This document shows, one piece after another, positions 41,507-51,497 of a stretch of DNA of 64,000 nucleotides (within the stretch, counting starts at the first letter, position 1; each line of letters begins with the position of its first letter). The notes beneath the pieces were generated by a model, which was not told the origin of the DNA, searched no databases, and was given only the letters and a program-made list of their open reading frames with translations. A program made the translations under genes and the position numbers. Origin of the DNA: Mucilaginibacter geliditolerans (GTDB lineage: Bacteria; Bacteroidota; Bacteroidia; Sphingobacteriales; Sphingobacteriaceae); assembly GCF_014200495.1 (NCBI RefSeq), contig NZ_JACHBY010000001.1:62001-126000 (forward strand), given 5' to 3'.

Positions 41507-42655
41507 ATGAAATCGAATTTTAAACTCATTGGTAATGAAGTATATACTGTCGTATTGCTTTGTTTGTCGCTCATTATTGGTTTTAACCTATCGGCCAATG
41601 CTCAGAAGAAGAAATATGTGGTTATTGGTTATGTGGGTGGTTACAGGGGATTGATTGATACCACTATGGTCGATCCGAAAAAACTAACCGTTATCAATTA
41701 CGCCTTTGTTAATGTAGTTAATAACCGGGCTACGTTAAGCAAACTCAATACAGATACTATCAATCTAAAGTATCTGGCCAGCCTTAAAAAAAGAAATCAT
41801 GATCTTAAAATAGTGATTTCTATAGGCGGATGGACCTGGAGTGGAAATTTTTCAGATGCTGTGCTTACTGACACTGCAAGGCAGGCATTTGCAGCCAGCG
41901 CGGTTGATATTGTGAGGAAATACCAATTGGATGGCGTTGATATTGATTGGGAATACCCTGCTCAAAAAGGATTAGGCAATATAAATAGCCCTGAAGATAA
42001 GCACAATTATACACTGATGTTCCAGGCTATAAGGCAGGACCTAGATCAATTGGAGCAGCAAACCGGCAGAAAGATGATATTGAGTACAGCAGTAGGAGGC
42101 TTTAAGGGCTTTATAACTCATACGGAGATGGATCAGGTGCAGAAATACGTTACTTACATAAACCTGATGACCTATGACTATGCGCAGGATAGTTTAGGCG
42201 TGGCTATTCATCATACTGGTTTGTACGGCTCTAAAAAGTATAACGCGACGGAATATTCTGCCAAAGCAGTTACTGATTTTATCGCAGCAGGAGTGCCTCC
42301 TGGTAAACTAGTAATAGGCATAGCTTTTTATGGTCACGGGTTTGAGACTGCCGATACCATTCAAAACGGATTGGGCAGTAAAGTTGTTAAGTCGATGCGC
42401 GGCGGTGGTTATACTTTTATAAAAGATAGCCTGATCACTAATAAGGATTTTAGATACTATCGTGATGAAGATGCAAAAGCGCCTTATTTATTTAATGCAT
42501 CTACTAAACAATTTGTAACATTTGACGATGAATGGTCGGTCAAAAATAAGTGCCAGTATGTAAAAGATAATGGCATGGCAGGAGTAATGTTTTGGGAGTA
42601 TTCCAGTGATAAGAAGGAGTACCTGTTAAAAGAAATCAACCACGATCTTAAATAA
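41507..42655 (+). CDS. GH18 chitinase
   Basis: 382 aa with a signal peptide (about 32 residues, SANAQ). GH18 enzymes cleave beta-1,4 bonds after GlcNAc by substrate-assisted catalysis. The signature DGVDIDWEYP (142-151) contains the DxDxE motif with catalytic Glu149; SIGGW (105-109), YINLMTYDY and GVMFWEYSSD complete the barrel. No binding module. It could be a chitinase or an endo-beta-N-acetylglucosaminidase. Operon partners (NagX, MFS transporter, ROK kinase, GH2 glucosaminidase-like) point to chitin or its oligomers. Confidence 0.94.
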   Translation: MKSNFKLIGNEVYTVVLLCLSLIIGFNLSANAQKKKYVVIGYVGGYRGLIDTTMVDPKKLTVINYAFVNVVNNRATLSKLNTDTINLKYLASLKKRNHDLKIVISIGGWTWSGNFSDAVLTDTARQAFAASAVDIVRKYQLDGVDIDWEYPAQKGLGNINSPEDKHNYTLMFQAIRQDLDQLEQQTGRKMILSTAVGGFKGFITHTEMDQVQKYVTYINLMTYDYAQDSLGVAIHHTGLYGSKKYNATEYSAKAVTDFIAAGVPPGKLVIGIAFYGHGFETADTIQNGLGSKVVKSMRGGGYTFIKDSLITNKDFRYYRDEDAKAPYLFNASTKQFVTFDDEWSVKNKCQYVKDNGMAGVMFWEYSSDKKEYLLKEINHDLK

Positions 42656-42710
42656 TTGATTTAAAAATATATAGATTTATTTTCACTCAAAATAAACCCA
42701 ATAACCCCTG

Positions 42711-43958
42711 ATGAAACGTAACTACTACATCGTAGCATTAATAATGCTCACCTTCTTCGTGATCTCGTTTATTACCAATATTATAGGGCCTCTTTCTCCC
42801 GAATTTATTAACGATTTTAAGCTAAGTGACGCTTTAGCTGGGGTATTGCCTTTCGCTTTTTTTATTGCTTATGGAGTAATGTCTATCCCTACAAGCATGC
42901 TGGTACAAAAGTATAATGAGAAAGTTATTATGGTGGCTGCTTTTGTGGTCGCTTTTTTAGGCTCACTACTTTTAGCTGTTGAGCCTAACTATTTAACTAC
43001 TATCATTTCTCTTTTCCTCATCGGTTGTGGTATGGCTATGCTACAGGTGGTGATCAACCCGCTATTGAGAACCGCAGGCGGGGCTGAGAATTATGCCTTT
43101 ACTTCTGTTATGGCTCAGCTGATATTCGGCGGGGCATCATTTCTTAGCCCATTGGTATACTCTTACCTGGTGACAAACATAGACAAGGGGAATCACGCAG
43201 GTGTGTTTTCACTATTGCAGCCATTGGTTCCACATGGCATGTCATGGATATCTCTGTATTGGGTGTTTACTGTCATCAGTATTTTTATGTTTGCTGTTAT
43301 GCTCATCTCGAAATTCCCCAAGGTTGAATTAGCGGAAGACGAAAAAGCAGGTCCATGGAAAACCCACGTTTTATTATTCAAAAAGCCAGTGGTTATCCTG
43401 TACTTTATTGCGTTATTCTGTTATGTGGGTACCGAGCAAGGAGTATCTTACTGGATGTCGCAGTTCCTGTTTCAATATCATCATGTCGATCCGCAGGTAG
43501 CAGGAGCAAGTGCTGTTTCTAATTTTTGGGGATTAATGTTAGTTGGTGGTATTGTCGGCTTGCTGCTGTTAAAAGTAATGGACAGTAGAAAGCTTTTAAT
43601 ATTTTTTACCATTCCGGCTATTATATGCCTGTCGCTTGCTCTTTTTGGTAGTGCACAGATCTCATTATATGCTTTTCCTATCATCGGCTTCTTTATGTCG
43701 GTAATGTATCCTATTATATTTTCGCTGGCGCTCAGTTCTGTTAGTGAAGATCATGGGTCTTTCGCGGGCATATTGGTTACAGGTATCATCGGTGGGGCGG
43801 TGGTGCAGATACTAATCGGTGCATTAGGTGACTTGATTGGCCTGAAGGCGGGGATGACATTTTTATACATCACCTTTGGCTATATGCTGAGTATAGGGTT
43901 CTGGGCCAAACCGATTATTACCAACCAAACAGTTTTTGATAAAAAAGATAAGGTATAA
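42711..43958 (+). CDS. Sugar MFS transporter (NagP/FucP-like)
   Basis: 415 aa, 12 helices, in the FucP-like branch of the major facilitator superfamily, which includes the GlcNAc permease NagP and glucose/galactose GluP. Landmarks are FVISFITNIIGPL in helix 1, the FAFFIAYGVMSIPTS segment and PIIFSLALSSV in helix 10. It lies between the GH18 chitinase and a ROK sugar kinase whose start is 6 bp after its stop, so N-acetylglucosamine (or glucosamine) uptake is the natural inference. Confidence 0.88.
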   Translation: MKRNYYIVALIMLTFFVISFITNIIGPLSPEFINDFKLSDALAGVLPFAFFIAYGVMSIPTSMLVQKYNEKVIMVAAFVVAFLGSLLLAVEPNYLTTIISLFLIGCGMAMLQVVINPLLRTAGGAENYAFTSVMAQLIFGGASFLSPLVYSYLVTNIDKGNHAGVFSLLQPLVPHGMSWISLYWVFTVISIFMFAVMLISKFPKVELAEDEKAGPWKTHVLLFKKPVVILYFIALFCYVGTEQGVSYWMSQFLFQYHHVDPQVAGASAVSNFWGLMLVGGIVGLLLLKVMDSRKLLIFFTIPAIICLSLALFGSAQISLYAFPIIGFFMSVMYPIIFSLALSSVSEDHGSFAGILVTGIIGGAVVQILIGALGDLIGLKAGMTFLYITFGYMLSIGFWAKPIITNQTVFDKKDKV

Positions 43959-43964
43959 TTGAAC

Positions 43965-44816
43965 ATGGAAGATGCTAAAGTAATAGGAATAGACCTCGGC
44001 GCAACTAATATTCGTGGTACAGTAGTAACGGGTAGTACCTTTTCTGATATAGTTTCCAACCGCATTCATAGCAATGGTTCGGTAGAAGATGTACTAAATG
44101 ATATTTACCAGGTGGTGGATGCATTGATAGACAACTCGATAAAAGCGATTGGCATTGGCGTACCCAGTGTGGTTGATGTTGCCGAAGGTATTGTTTATGA
44201 TGTACAACATATCCCATCGTGGAAGGAGGTGCATTTAAAAAGTATTATGGAGGCGCGTTACAACATCCCGGTTTATGTTAATAACGATGCAAACTGTTTT
44301 GCCCTTGGCGAGTTTTATTTTGGTAAAGGAAAAGGCAGCGAATCATTAACAGGCTTAACGTTAGGTACAGGATTAGGCGCGGGCATTATTACTAACGGGA
44401 AATTATATTCAGGCTATAATTGTGGGGCAGGTGAAATTGGATGTCTTAACTATTTAGATGAGAATTTGGAGTTTTACTGTAGCGGTTCATTCTTTCAAAA
44501 TGTACATCAATTGGATGGTTTGAAAGTATATGAGGCAGCGCAAAGGGGCGAGGAGCCAGCATTGAAATTGTATGCCGAGTTAGGCAAGCATATTGGTGAA
44601 GCTATAAAAATAACTATGTACGCCTATGATCCGCAGGTGATCATTATGGGAGGCTCTGTTAGTCAGGCTTATGGATATTTTCACGAAGCTATGTGGGCGC
44701 AGCTTAAAACATTTGCCTATCAAAAATCAGTTGAGCGGATCCGCATTGAGATATCTGAACTGGAGAACAGCGGCATCCTGGGTGCGGCGGCATTGTTTTA
44801 CGATGCAGGCAAATAA
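43965..44816 (+). CDS. ROK family sugar kinase
   Basis: 283 aa from the ATG at 43965 (a TTG two codons earlier is possible). ROK kinases phosphorylate glucose, GlcNAc or related sugars. The phosphate-binding GIDLGATNIRG at the N-terminus, the catalytic Asp in VNNDANCFALGE and the glycine-rich GLTLGTGLGAG are present. The zinc motif of classical NagK/ROK proteins is not: GEIGCLNYLDENLEFYCSG shows Cys where His is usual. GlcNAc is the likely substrate from the operon. No nagA or nagB lies in the window. Confidence 0.88.
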   Translation: MEDAKVIGIDLGATNIRGTVVTGSTFSDIVSNRIHSNGSVEDVLNDIYQVVDALIDNSIKAIGIGVPSVVDVAEGIVYDVQHIPSWKEVHLKSIMEARYNIPVYVNNDANCFALGEFYFGKGKGSESLTGLTLGTGLGAGIITNGKLYSGYNCGAGEIGCLNYLDENLEFYCSGSFFQNVHQLDGLKVYEAAQRGEEPALKLYAELGKHIGEAIKITMYAYDPQVIIMGGSVSQAYGYFHEAMWAQLKTFAYQKSVERIRIEISELENSGILGAAALFYDAGK

Positions 44817-44840
44817 TTGAAAGACTAAATACATTATACC

Positions 44841-47501
44841 ATGAAAAAATACTTGTTAACCGTATATTGTCTTTCAATTATCTGGCAATCGTACGGGCAG
44901 AGCAGGAAGGAAAACTTTCAGATGATCCTGAAAGATGACTGGAAGATGCAATCCGCGATAACCGACCCATCCGCAGGTGAAAAGGTATCCCAGGATTCCT
45001 TTAAAGCAAAAAGATGGTATAATGTAAGTGTCCCTACAACTATTTTGGCCGGTTTAATAGCCAATAAAGTATATAGCTTCGATCCGTTTTACGGTCAGAA
45101 TTTTAAAAAGCTGAACGACCCAAGATTAGACCATCCCTGGTGGTTCAGGCGCGTTTTTGAACTGCCTGCTTCACAAAATGGTAAAACTGTAATATTGCGC
45201 CTGCATGGTATTAACTACAAGGCAAACGTATGGCTAAATGGTGTACTTATAGCTGATTCAACACAAATAAAAGGCCCTTTCAGGATTATCCAGATAGATG
45301 TGACCAAACATATTAACAGCAGCAATAATACGCTGGCTATTGAAGTGCTAAGGCCTTTTAATCCAGATGGTGAAAAAGGCGACCTGGCAATCGATTATGC
45401 CGATTGGATCCATTATCCGCCTGATTACAATGGTGGTATCGTAAATAATATCGAAATAAAGACATATAACAAAGTTGGTGTACAATATCCGCTGGTGACC
45501 ACCAAATTTGATCTGCCGTCAATTCACATCGCTCATTTATCGGTTGATGCCTTAGTTACTAATTATACGGCAAAGGAGCAGGATGCAATTTTAGAGGGTA
45601 CTATTGATGGTAAAATTAAGTTTGAGCAAAAGGTTCACTTAAAACCAAACGAATCACGTAATGTAAGCTTTTATCCGGCAGATTATCCGCAGTTAAATAT
45701 CACTGACCCTAAGATATGGTGGCCGTGGCAATACGGCAAACCGGAATTAAACCATATTAAGCTGACAATTGTAACCGGTAATGAGGTTAGCAATACCATC
45801 GAGGAAGATTTTGGAATCCGCGAGATCACTTCAAAAATGATAGACACCGCTTCAAGAATGTTTATTGTAAACGGCGAGCCTATCATGCTGAGGGGCGCGG
45901 CCTGGTCGCCTGATATTTTTCAGCGCAGATCAGAGGAACGCCAGGAGCAGGAGGTAAGTTTGGTGCGTGATATGCACATGAACATTATCCGTTCGGAAGG
46001 AAAGCTGGAGGACGATCATTTTTATGACCTGTGCGATAAATACGGTATGCTGGTAATGACGGGCTATATGTGCTGCGGTACATGGCAGCATCCCGAAAAC
46101 TGGGATGCCGATAAAAGGAAAGTCGCCATGGCATCTGATAGTAGCATTATGTATTGGTTCCGTAACAAGGCCTGTATGATGACCTGGCTCAACGGTAGCG
46201 ATATGCCGCCTACAGACACCAGCGTTGAAAGAGGATACCTGAACATTGAAAAGACCTTAAAATATCCAAACCCCATACTGTCAACGGCTAATGAGGGTAA
46301 ATCAAAAGTATCCGGTTATAGTGGTGTGAAAATGGCCGGACCTTATGAGTGGGTGCCGCCTATTTATTGGGAAACCGATACCACCCACAGATATGGTGGC
46401 ATGTATAGTTTCGCTACTGAGATTTCTCCCGGCCCGTCGATCCCGCCATATGAAAGTTTGATCAAATTTATTCCTAAAAATTCGTTGTGGTATACTTCAG
46501 CCGATTGGCAATATCATTGTGGTACACATGATTTTGGCACCACAAATGTATTTAACACGGCTTTAAATTCGAGGTATGGGCAGGCATCTACCATTAAAAA
46601 CTATTTAGCCAAAGCACAGGCGCAGAATTATGAGGCGCACCGTGCCATGATGGAAGCTTATGGATTAAATAAATACCATACCGCTACGGGCGTGGTACAA
46701 TGGATGCTGAGCAATCCCTGGCCGGGACTAATATGGCATACCTACGATTATTATTTATACCCGGCAGGCACCTATTTCGGTATGAAGAAATCTATGGAGC
46801 CGCTGCACGTAATGTATTCATACAGGGATAATGAAGTTGATGTAACCAATTCCTTATTGCAAAACTTTACAGGCCTAACTGTTCAGGCTGATGTTTATAA
46901 TTTGGATGGAACTTTGAAGTACAATCATTCAGTACCGGTAACAGTTAGTAAAGATAGTATAGCCAAATGTTTTAAGATCCCGGCTATTGATGGCTTATCA
47001 GATACCTACTTGCTCAGGTTGCAATTAAGTGATAAAGGTGGCAGCGTAAGAAGCATTAACTGGTATTGGTTAGCTAAAACAATGGATAAGCTGAACTGGG
47101 AAAAATCAACCTGGTATATTACGCCGCAATCAGGCTATGCTGATTACAGCGCTTTGCAAACCATGCCTAAAACGCCTGTAAACATGAATTTCTCTACCAT
47201 CGTGAATAAGGATAGTACCATTCACCAGGTGGTATTAACTAATACAGGTAAAGCAGTTGCATTTTTTGTACACCTGCGTGCCTTAAAGGGTAAGGATGGC
47301 GATGATATATTACCGGTGATTTTTAGTGATAATTATATTTCACTTGCACCGGGAGAAAGAAGGATAATCAAGATTACTTATGCTACAAAAGATGCTAAAG
47401 GTGTACCGCCATACTTTATCACCTCGGCTTGGAACCTGGACGTAGCACAAAGTAAAGGCGGCGATCATACTGCGTTTGAAAACGGTTTGCCTGTTAACTG
47501 A
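44841..47501 (+). CDS. GH2 exo-beta-D-glucosaminidase-like enzyme
   Basis: 886 aa with a signal peptide (WQSYGQ). GH2 layout: sugar-binding jelly roll (about 40-200), Ig-like sandwich, (beta/alpha)8 barrel (about 330-640), then C-terminal Ig-like domains. The barrel motifs MTWLNGSDMPPTD and GPYEWVPPIYW are those of exo-beta-D-glucosaminidases (CsxA-like), in which the NGSD Asp and the YEW Glu act in catalysis. They remove glucosamine from the non-reducing end of chitosan oligomers. Neighbouring GH18, MFS and ROK genes agree. A mannosidase-like GH2 cannot be fully excluded. Confidence 0.87.
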   Translation: MKKYLLTVYCLSIIWQSYGQSRKENFQMILKDDWKMQSAITDPSAGEKVSQDSFKAKRWYNVSVPTTILAGLIANKVYSFDPFYGQNFKKLNDPRLDHPWWFRRVFELPASQNGKTVILRLHGINYKANVWLNGVLIADSTQIKGPFRIIQIDVTKHINSSNNTLAIEVLRPFNPDGEKGDLAIDYADWIHYPPDYNGGIVNNIEIKTYNKVGVQYPLVTTKFDLPSIHIAHLSVDALVTNYTAKEQDAILEGTIDGKIKFEQKVHLKPNESRNVSFYPADYPQLNITDPKIWWPWQYGKPELNHIKLTIVTGNEVSNTIEEDFGIREITSKMIDTASRMFIVNGEPIMLRGAAWSPDIFQRRSEERQEQEVSLVRDMHMNIIRSEGKLEDDHFYDLCDKYGMLVMTGYMCCGTWQHPENWDADKRKVAMASDSSIMYWFRNKACMMTWLNGSDMPPTDTSVERGYLNIEKTLKYPNPILSTANEGKSKVSGYSGVKMAGPYEWVPPIYWETDTTHRYGGMYSFATEISPGPSIPPYESLIKFIPKNSLWYTSADWQYHCGTHDFGTTNVFNTALNSRYGQASTIKNYLAKAQAQNYEAHRAMMEAYGLNKYHTATGVVQWMLSNPWPGLIWHTYDYYLYPAGTYFGMKKSMEPLHVMYSYRDNEVDVTNSLLQNFTGLTVQADVYNLDGTLKYNHSVPVTVSKDSIAKCFKIPAIDGLSDTYLLRLQLSDKGGSVRSINWYWLAKTMDKLNWEKSTWYITPQSGYADYSALQTMPKTPVNMNFSTIVNKDSTIHQVVLTNTGKAVAFFVHLRALKGKDGDDILPVIFSDNYISLAPGERRIIKITYATKDAKGVPPYFITSAWNLDVAQSKGGDHTAFENGLPVN

Positions 47502-47538
47502 TTTTCATTATCTTGTTTAATATTTATAGAGGCTTAAT

Positions 47539-48699
47539 ATGAAGAAGATTCTTTTTTTTGTTGGAATATTAGCAAGTACTATTACCGGTGTAAATGCTCA
47601 AAAATATAACGGGTTAAACCCGGGTTTAAATAATATATACCAGTTATCTGATGCGCAAAGCCGCTCCATAAGTCCTGAAAACTTTACAGGTGAAAAAGGT
47701 AAGGGAGGCATGGCCATAACAGGCAATGGGCAGGATGCAGCAAAGGAGTTAGGCCAGGGTTGGAAAGTTAGCCCCAGCGTGACCATTAAAAAACATACCA
47801 CCTTTACAGTAGCCGAAATAACTGGCCCGGGAGCTATACAACATATTTGGATGACACCTACCGGCAACTGGCGTTATTCTATTTTACGTTTTTATTGGGA
47901 TGATGAAACAACGCCATCGGTTGAAGTACCTGTAGGCGATTTCTTTTGTATGGGATGGGGGCAGTATTCGCCTGTGCAATCATTGCCGGTTGCAGTTAAT
48001 CCGGGAAGTGCGTTCAACTGTTACTGGCCCATGCCGTTCCGCAAAAAATGCAGGATAACTATGGAAAATATTGATGATGAAGACATGGTACTTTATTATC
48101 AGGTTGATTATACCTTAACTTCAGTGCCTAACGATGCCGCTTACTTTCACGCGCAATTCAGGAGAGTGAATCCGGCAACATACAAAAAGCCTGTTATTTT
48201 GGTCGACAGCATACAGGGCAAAGGCCAATATGTGGGTACTTATATCGCTTACGGATCAAACAAAAATGGCTGGTGGGGCGAAGGGGAGATCAAATTTTAT
48301 ATTGATGGTGATACACAGTTCCCAACCATTAATGGCACTGGTACCGAGGATTATTTTTGCGGTTCGTATGATTTCGATACTAAGAAAACTGATAAGGAGG
48401 GCAATGAAACAACTGCTTATACCGAATATTCCGGTGCTTATGCAGGTTTACCGCAGGTGATAAGGGGCGATGGTCACTACAATAATGCGCAGCGATTTGG
48501 TATGTACCGCTGGCACATAACCGATCCTATCCGTTTTGAGAAAAATCTGAAGGTAACTATACAGGATCTCGGCTGGCGGCATGATGGGCGATATATGCCT
48601 TTGCAGGATGATATAGCTTCAACCGTGTTCTGGTACCAGGTTGGTCCGCATGGGCCTTTCCCTAAGTTTCCATCAAGAGACGAGTTGGAAATTAATTAG
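47539..48699 (+). CDS. DUF2961 protein (GH172)
   Basis: 386 aa with a signal peptide (GVNAQ). DUF2961 is now glycoside hydrolase family 172, whose characterised members are alpha-D-arabinofuranosidases, alpha-D-fructofuranosidases and difructose-dianhydride enzymes. The active-site region GTGTEDYFCGSYDF and WPMPFRKKCRI are seen. It is the last gene of the NagX-GH18-MFS-ROK-GH2 unit (37 bp after GH2). A role in chitin degradation is not obvious, so the operon may target a more complex glycan. Its end overlaps the converging gene by 8 bp. Confidence 0.88.
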   Translation: MKKILFFVGILASTITGVNAQKYNGLNPGLNNIYQLSDAQSRSISPENFTGEKGKGGMAITGNGQDAAKELGQGWKVSPSVTIKKHTTFTVAEITGPGAIQHIWMTPTGNWRYSILRFYWDDETTPSVEVPVGDFFCMGWGQYSPVQSLPVAVNPGSAFNCYWPMPFRKKCRITMENIDDEDMVLYYQVDYTLTSVPNDAAYFHAQFRRVNPATYKKPVILVDSIQGKGQYVGTYIAYGSNKNGWWGEGEIKFYIDGDTQFPTINGTGTEDYFCGSYDFDTKKTDKEGNETTAYTEYSGAYAGLPQVIRGDGHYNNAQRFGMYRWHITDPIRFEKNLKVTIQDLGWRHDGRYMPLQDDIASTVFWYQVGPHGPFPKFPSRDELEIN

Positions 48700-49771
48700 C
48701 GATCAGATCCTTAGCAGGTTTCATGCTCAGGCCGAAGTAAAACTTTTGACCAGCGTGGTAATTTTCACGCAGTTCAAAGTTTTCAAATGCCGGGCCGCCG
48801 GGTACATCCATATATTTACTTTTATCAGCATTATCGCCTCCCCAGTATTTTGCCCTGCCATTCACCCTAACTAATAACGATGGATCATAATCTGTCGAAT
48901 CTACCTTCCAGTATTGGGTAAGCTTATAAAACGGGCGATACCGCCAGCCCCAGGCTGATAGATATTTTTGTTGCTGTGGCCATGAAGCTAATTCATTAAA
49001 TGTTTCACTTGATTCTGCATACACAATATAATCACCCTTGCTGTTCCTTATCATTTCCTTAGCAGGATAAGGATCTTTCTCGGCAAATTCAATATCATTA
49101 TAACCTGCGAACAATTGCCTGGAATCAATCACTTTATCTTTCAGGTACAACAGTCGCAATCTTGAATAATTTCCCATGGTTGCTGTCAATGCGCACCGTT
49201 CCATTTTAACACTGCCATCGTGGTTGAATATTTGCAGGCAAAGTTCGCCGGGATTATCACTGCGGATACTTAATTTAAGGTAGGGGTGGGCGCCATCCAA
49301 AAACTTTTCCATAAATACATATAGTGAAAGCTCCTCAACCTCAGGGTGTTTGGTATCCGGATGAGTTATTTTACCACGGGTTGATGCATAGGGAGAAAAG
49401 CTCTCATTATCGGTACTATCAGCTGCCCAGAACAGTTTGCCCCATTTATCATCTACTCGTGATTCGGTTACTTCACTAAACTCCATATCACCATTAACAA
49501 CTGGTTCAACCGCAATGTAATTTATTAAGTAAACTGTACCTCCAAATTCATAACCTATACGCAATAAACCACGGGGCCCGCCTTCATAACCCGGGCCGCC
49601 TTTTTCAATTGATGCAGGCCAGAGGCTAACTACTATTCCATTATGAATTCCCCATATAGGCGAGGATTTTTCGTTATCAGGCCGTATCCAGTCGGGTTTT
49701 GCATATTGTGCCTTTACATTATTTGCAACAATTGTCAGTAGTATTATAAAAATGTAAGTCTTTAGTTTCAT
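48692..49771 (-). CDS. Secreted protein of a SusCD operon, unknown
   Basis: 359 aa with a signal peptide (VKAQ). I cannot place it in a family with certainty. It appears all-beta, with many aromatic residues (WGIHNGIVVSLWP, PYLKLSIRSDNPGEL, WGWRYRPFYKLTQYWKVD), a composition that would suit glycan binding or a glycosidase-associated fold. It is the third gene after susC and susD on the same strand, so it may be a surface glycan-binding protein or enzyme. A 13-bp hairpin lies just before its start. Its 3' end overlaps the converging GH172 gene by 8 bp. Confidence 0.65.
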   Translation of the reverse strand: MKLKTYIFIILLTIVANNVKAQYAKPDWIRPDNEKSSPIWGIHNGIVVSLWPASIEKGGPGYEGGPRGLLRIGYEFGGTVYLINYIAVEPVVNGDMEFSEVTESRVDDKWGKLFWAADSTDNESFSPYASTRGKITHPDTKHPEVEELSLYVFMEKFLDGAHPYLKLSIRSDNPGELCLQIFNHDGSVKMERCALTATMGNYSRLRLLYLKDKVIDSRQLFAGYNDIEFAEKDPYPAKEMIRNSKGDYIVYAESSETFNELASWPQQQKYLSAWGWRYRPFYKLTQYWKVDSTDYDPSLLVRVNGRAKYWGGDNADKSKYMDVPGGPAFENFELRENYHAGQKFYFGLSMKPAKDLIAN

Positions 49772-49785
49772 TTTGCTTTTAACTA

Positions 49786-49815
49786 AAAGCGCATAGTTTT
49801 TTAACTATGCGCTTT
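49786..49815 (-). promoter_or_regulatory. Intercistronic hairpin between susD and the next gene
   Basis: Perfect 13-bp stem (49786-49798 and 49803-49815) with a 4-nt loop, followed on the minus strand by TTTTAG. It lies 26 bp after the susD stop and 14 bp before the next start codon. It could partly terminate transcription or stabilise the upstream susCD mRNA. Confidence 0.7.
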
Positions 49816-49841
49816 ATTAATTCATATTTTATAAATTTTTA

Positions 49842-51464
49842 TTATTTATCCCACCATACAACGCTGGTCATTTTATCACCTCCAGTTAAATTGGCCACAG
49901 CGGCGTTGTAATTGGCCAGGTTTGTTGTTTTTTGGCTTGGTGGATACGTCAATCTCCTTGGTATAGTGGTCATTCCGGTGCCTGGATATAGGGTAGGCAC
50001 TAATACCGGATATCCCGTACGGCGCCAATTACTCCATGCTTCATACTCATCCATTAATGTGCAGAGCCAGTACTGTGTATTAATTAAGTTATATGCGGTG
50101 GCCTGACTAGCGGCAGCGGTAAATTTAACTTTGTCGTAGTAAGTATCTGCGTTACCGGAATTAATTGAAGGGAAAGATCCATAAGCTGATAATTGCATAA
50201 CAGCAGCTTTTACACCATTCTGATAATGCGCTACTGCATCTGACATACCATTCAGCCCTGCCATACTACCCCAACGTGCAGCAGCATCTGCCAATAAAAA
50301 CTCTGTTTCGGCATACGTTAAAATTAAGTTAGGTGCAGTGGTACTAAGTATATTATCATTTAAACGTGAATAACCATATAGACCCGCATATTGACCATCA
50401 GCATTACCGGTAGGATAACCAGATTGTTTTGTAATATCATAAATTGGATTTGCGCCGCCAACAATAAAACCAGGAGGCAGCCCCAATTGATGAGCAGGAG
50501 TAGTATCCGTAACTGCATTGCCATCACCATCACGCTGATATAACCAGGCAACAACAGACAAGCGTGGGTCACTATTACTTTGCATGTTATTAATAATAGT
50601 ACTGGATAATCTCAGGTCAGTGCTGTCATTGCCAAAAATTTGCACTGCATCCTGGTTTTCTGTTATAACATTTCCTGTTTGTACACGATTTATAATTGCA
50701 TTATCGGCATTGCTCTGCATGGTATTGCCTATTACTTTTTTTACATAGGCTTGTGCAGTTGGAACATCTACTTTGGTTAACCTCATAGCCATACGAAGCA
50801 ATAATGAGTTGCCGAACATTTTCCACTCTTTAATTTGATCGCTGGCTTCGGCATATAAAATATCGCCACTGGGTTTGTCCGCACTTTCGTCCAAACTATC
50901 TGTAGCTTGTGATACTTCTTTCAAAAGGTCGGCATAAATGGCCTTTTGCGAATCATAAACAGGGGTATAAATACGATCATAATAACCCAACCCTGCCTGA
51001 AAATAGGGGATGTCGCCATACTGGTCAGTTATTTGTTCAAACACCATGGCTTTCATTATCCGTGCAATTTGGTGCAGGTTTCTGTATTGTGGTTTATTAA
51101 CTGTAAGCTGATATAATTCAACTACGGGTTGTACGGAGGATGTATAGGCATCCTGGAACATTTCACCCATAGCGCCTATGTTATTAAAATATTTATCGCC
51201 GTAATAAAACCCGGTGTTTGTAGATGCCACATGCTGAACAAAACAGCCAACTGCGCCCCATTTTGTCGCCCAGGCGCTACCGCCAAAATTAACTGCTCCG
51301 GGATAGGTTAGTTGCACCGTAGTTAGCAAAAGATTTGGATCATAATTCGCAGCTGTAATTTGATCGGGGTTTGTATTTGCTTTAGCAAGATCTTTTTTAC
51401 AAGAGGCGGCAGTGACAATAATCATAAAAGCTGCTATTGTAAAATATATATATTTAAGTTTCAT
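49842..51464 (-). CDS. SusD/RagB-like nutrient-binding lipoprotein
   Basis: 540 aa from the ATG at 51464, where the lipoprotein signal begins (IIVTAASCKKD; the nine codons before are not needed). It belongs to the SusD_2-type group: NPDQITAANYDPNLLLTTVQ near the N-terminus, TPR-like helices, ADKPSGDILY, and NSLLLRMAMRLTKVD. SusD proteins form a lid over the partner SusC at the outer membrane and bind glycans or peptides. It starts 33 bp after the susC stop. The bound substrate cannot be read from sequence. Confidence 0.93.
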   Translation of the reverse strand: MKLKYIYFTIAAFMIIVTAASCKKDLAKANTNPDQITAANYDPNLLLTTVQLTYPGAVNFGGSAWATKWGAVGCFVQHVASTNTGFYYGDKYFNNIGAMGEMFQDAYTSSVQPVVELYQLTVNKPQYRNLHQIARIMKAMVFEQITDQYGDIPYFQAGLGYYDRIYTPVYDSQKAIYADLLKEVSQATDSLDESADKPSGDILYAEASDQIKEWKMFGNSLLLRMAMRLTKVDVPTAQAYVKKVIGNTMQSNADNAIINRVQTGNVITENQDAVQIFGNDSTDLRLSSTIINNMQSNSDPRLSVVAWLYQRDGDGNAVTDTTPAHQLGLPPGFIVGGANPIYDITKQSGYPTGNADGQYAGLYGYSRLNDNILSTTAPNLILTYAETEFLLADAAARWGSMAGLNGMSDAVAHYQNGVKAAVMQLSAYGSFPSINSGNADTYYDKVKFTAAASQATAYNLINTQYWLCTLMDEYEAWSNWRRTGYPVLVPTLYPGTGMTTIPRRLTYPPSQKTTNLANYNAAVANLTGGDKMTSVVWWDK

Positions 51465-51497
51465 ACTTGTAGTTTTTAAATGTTTACACATGTTTGC

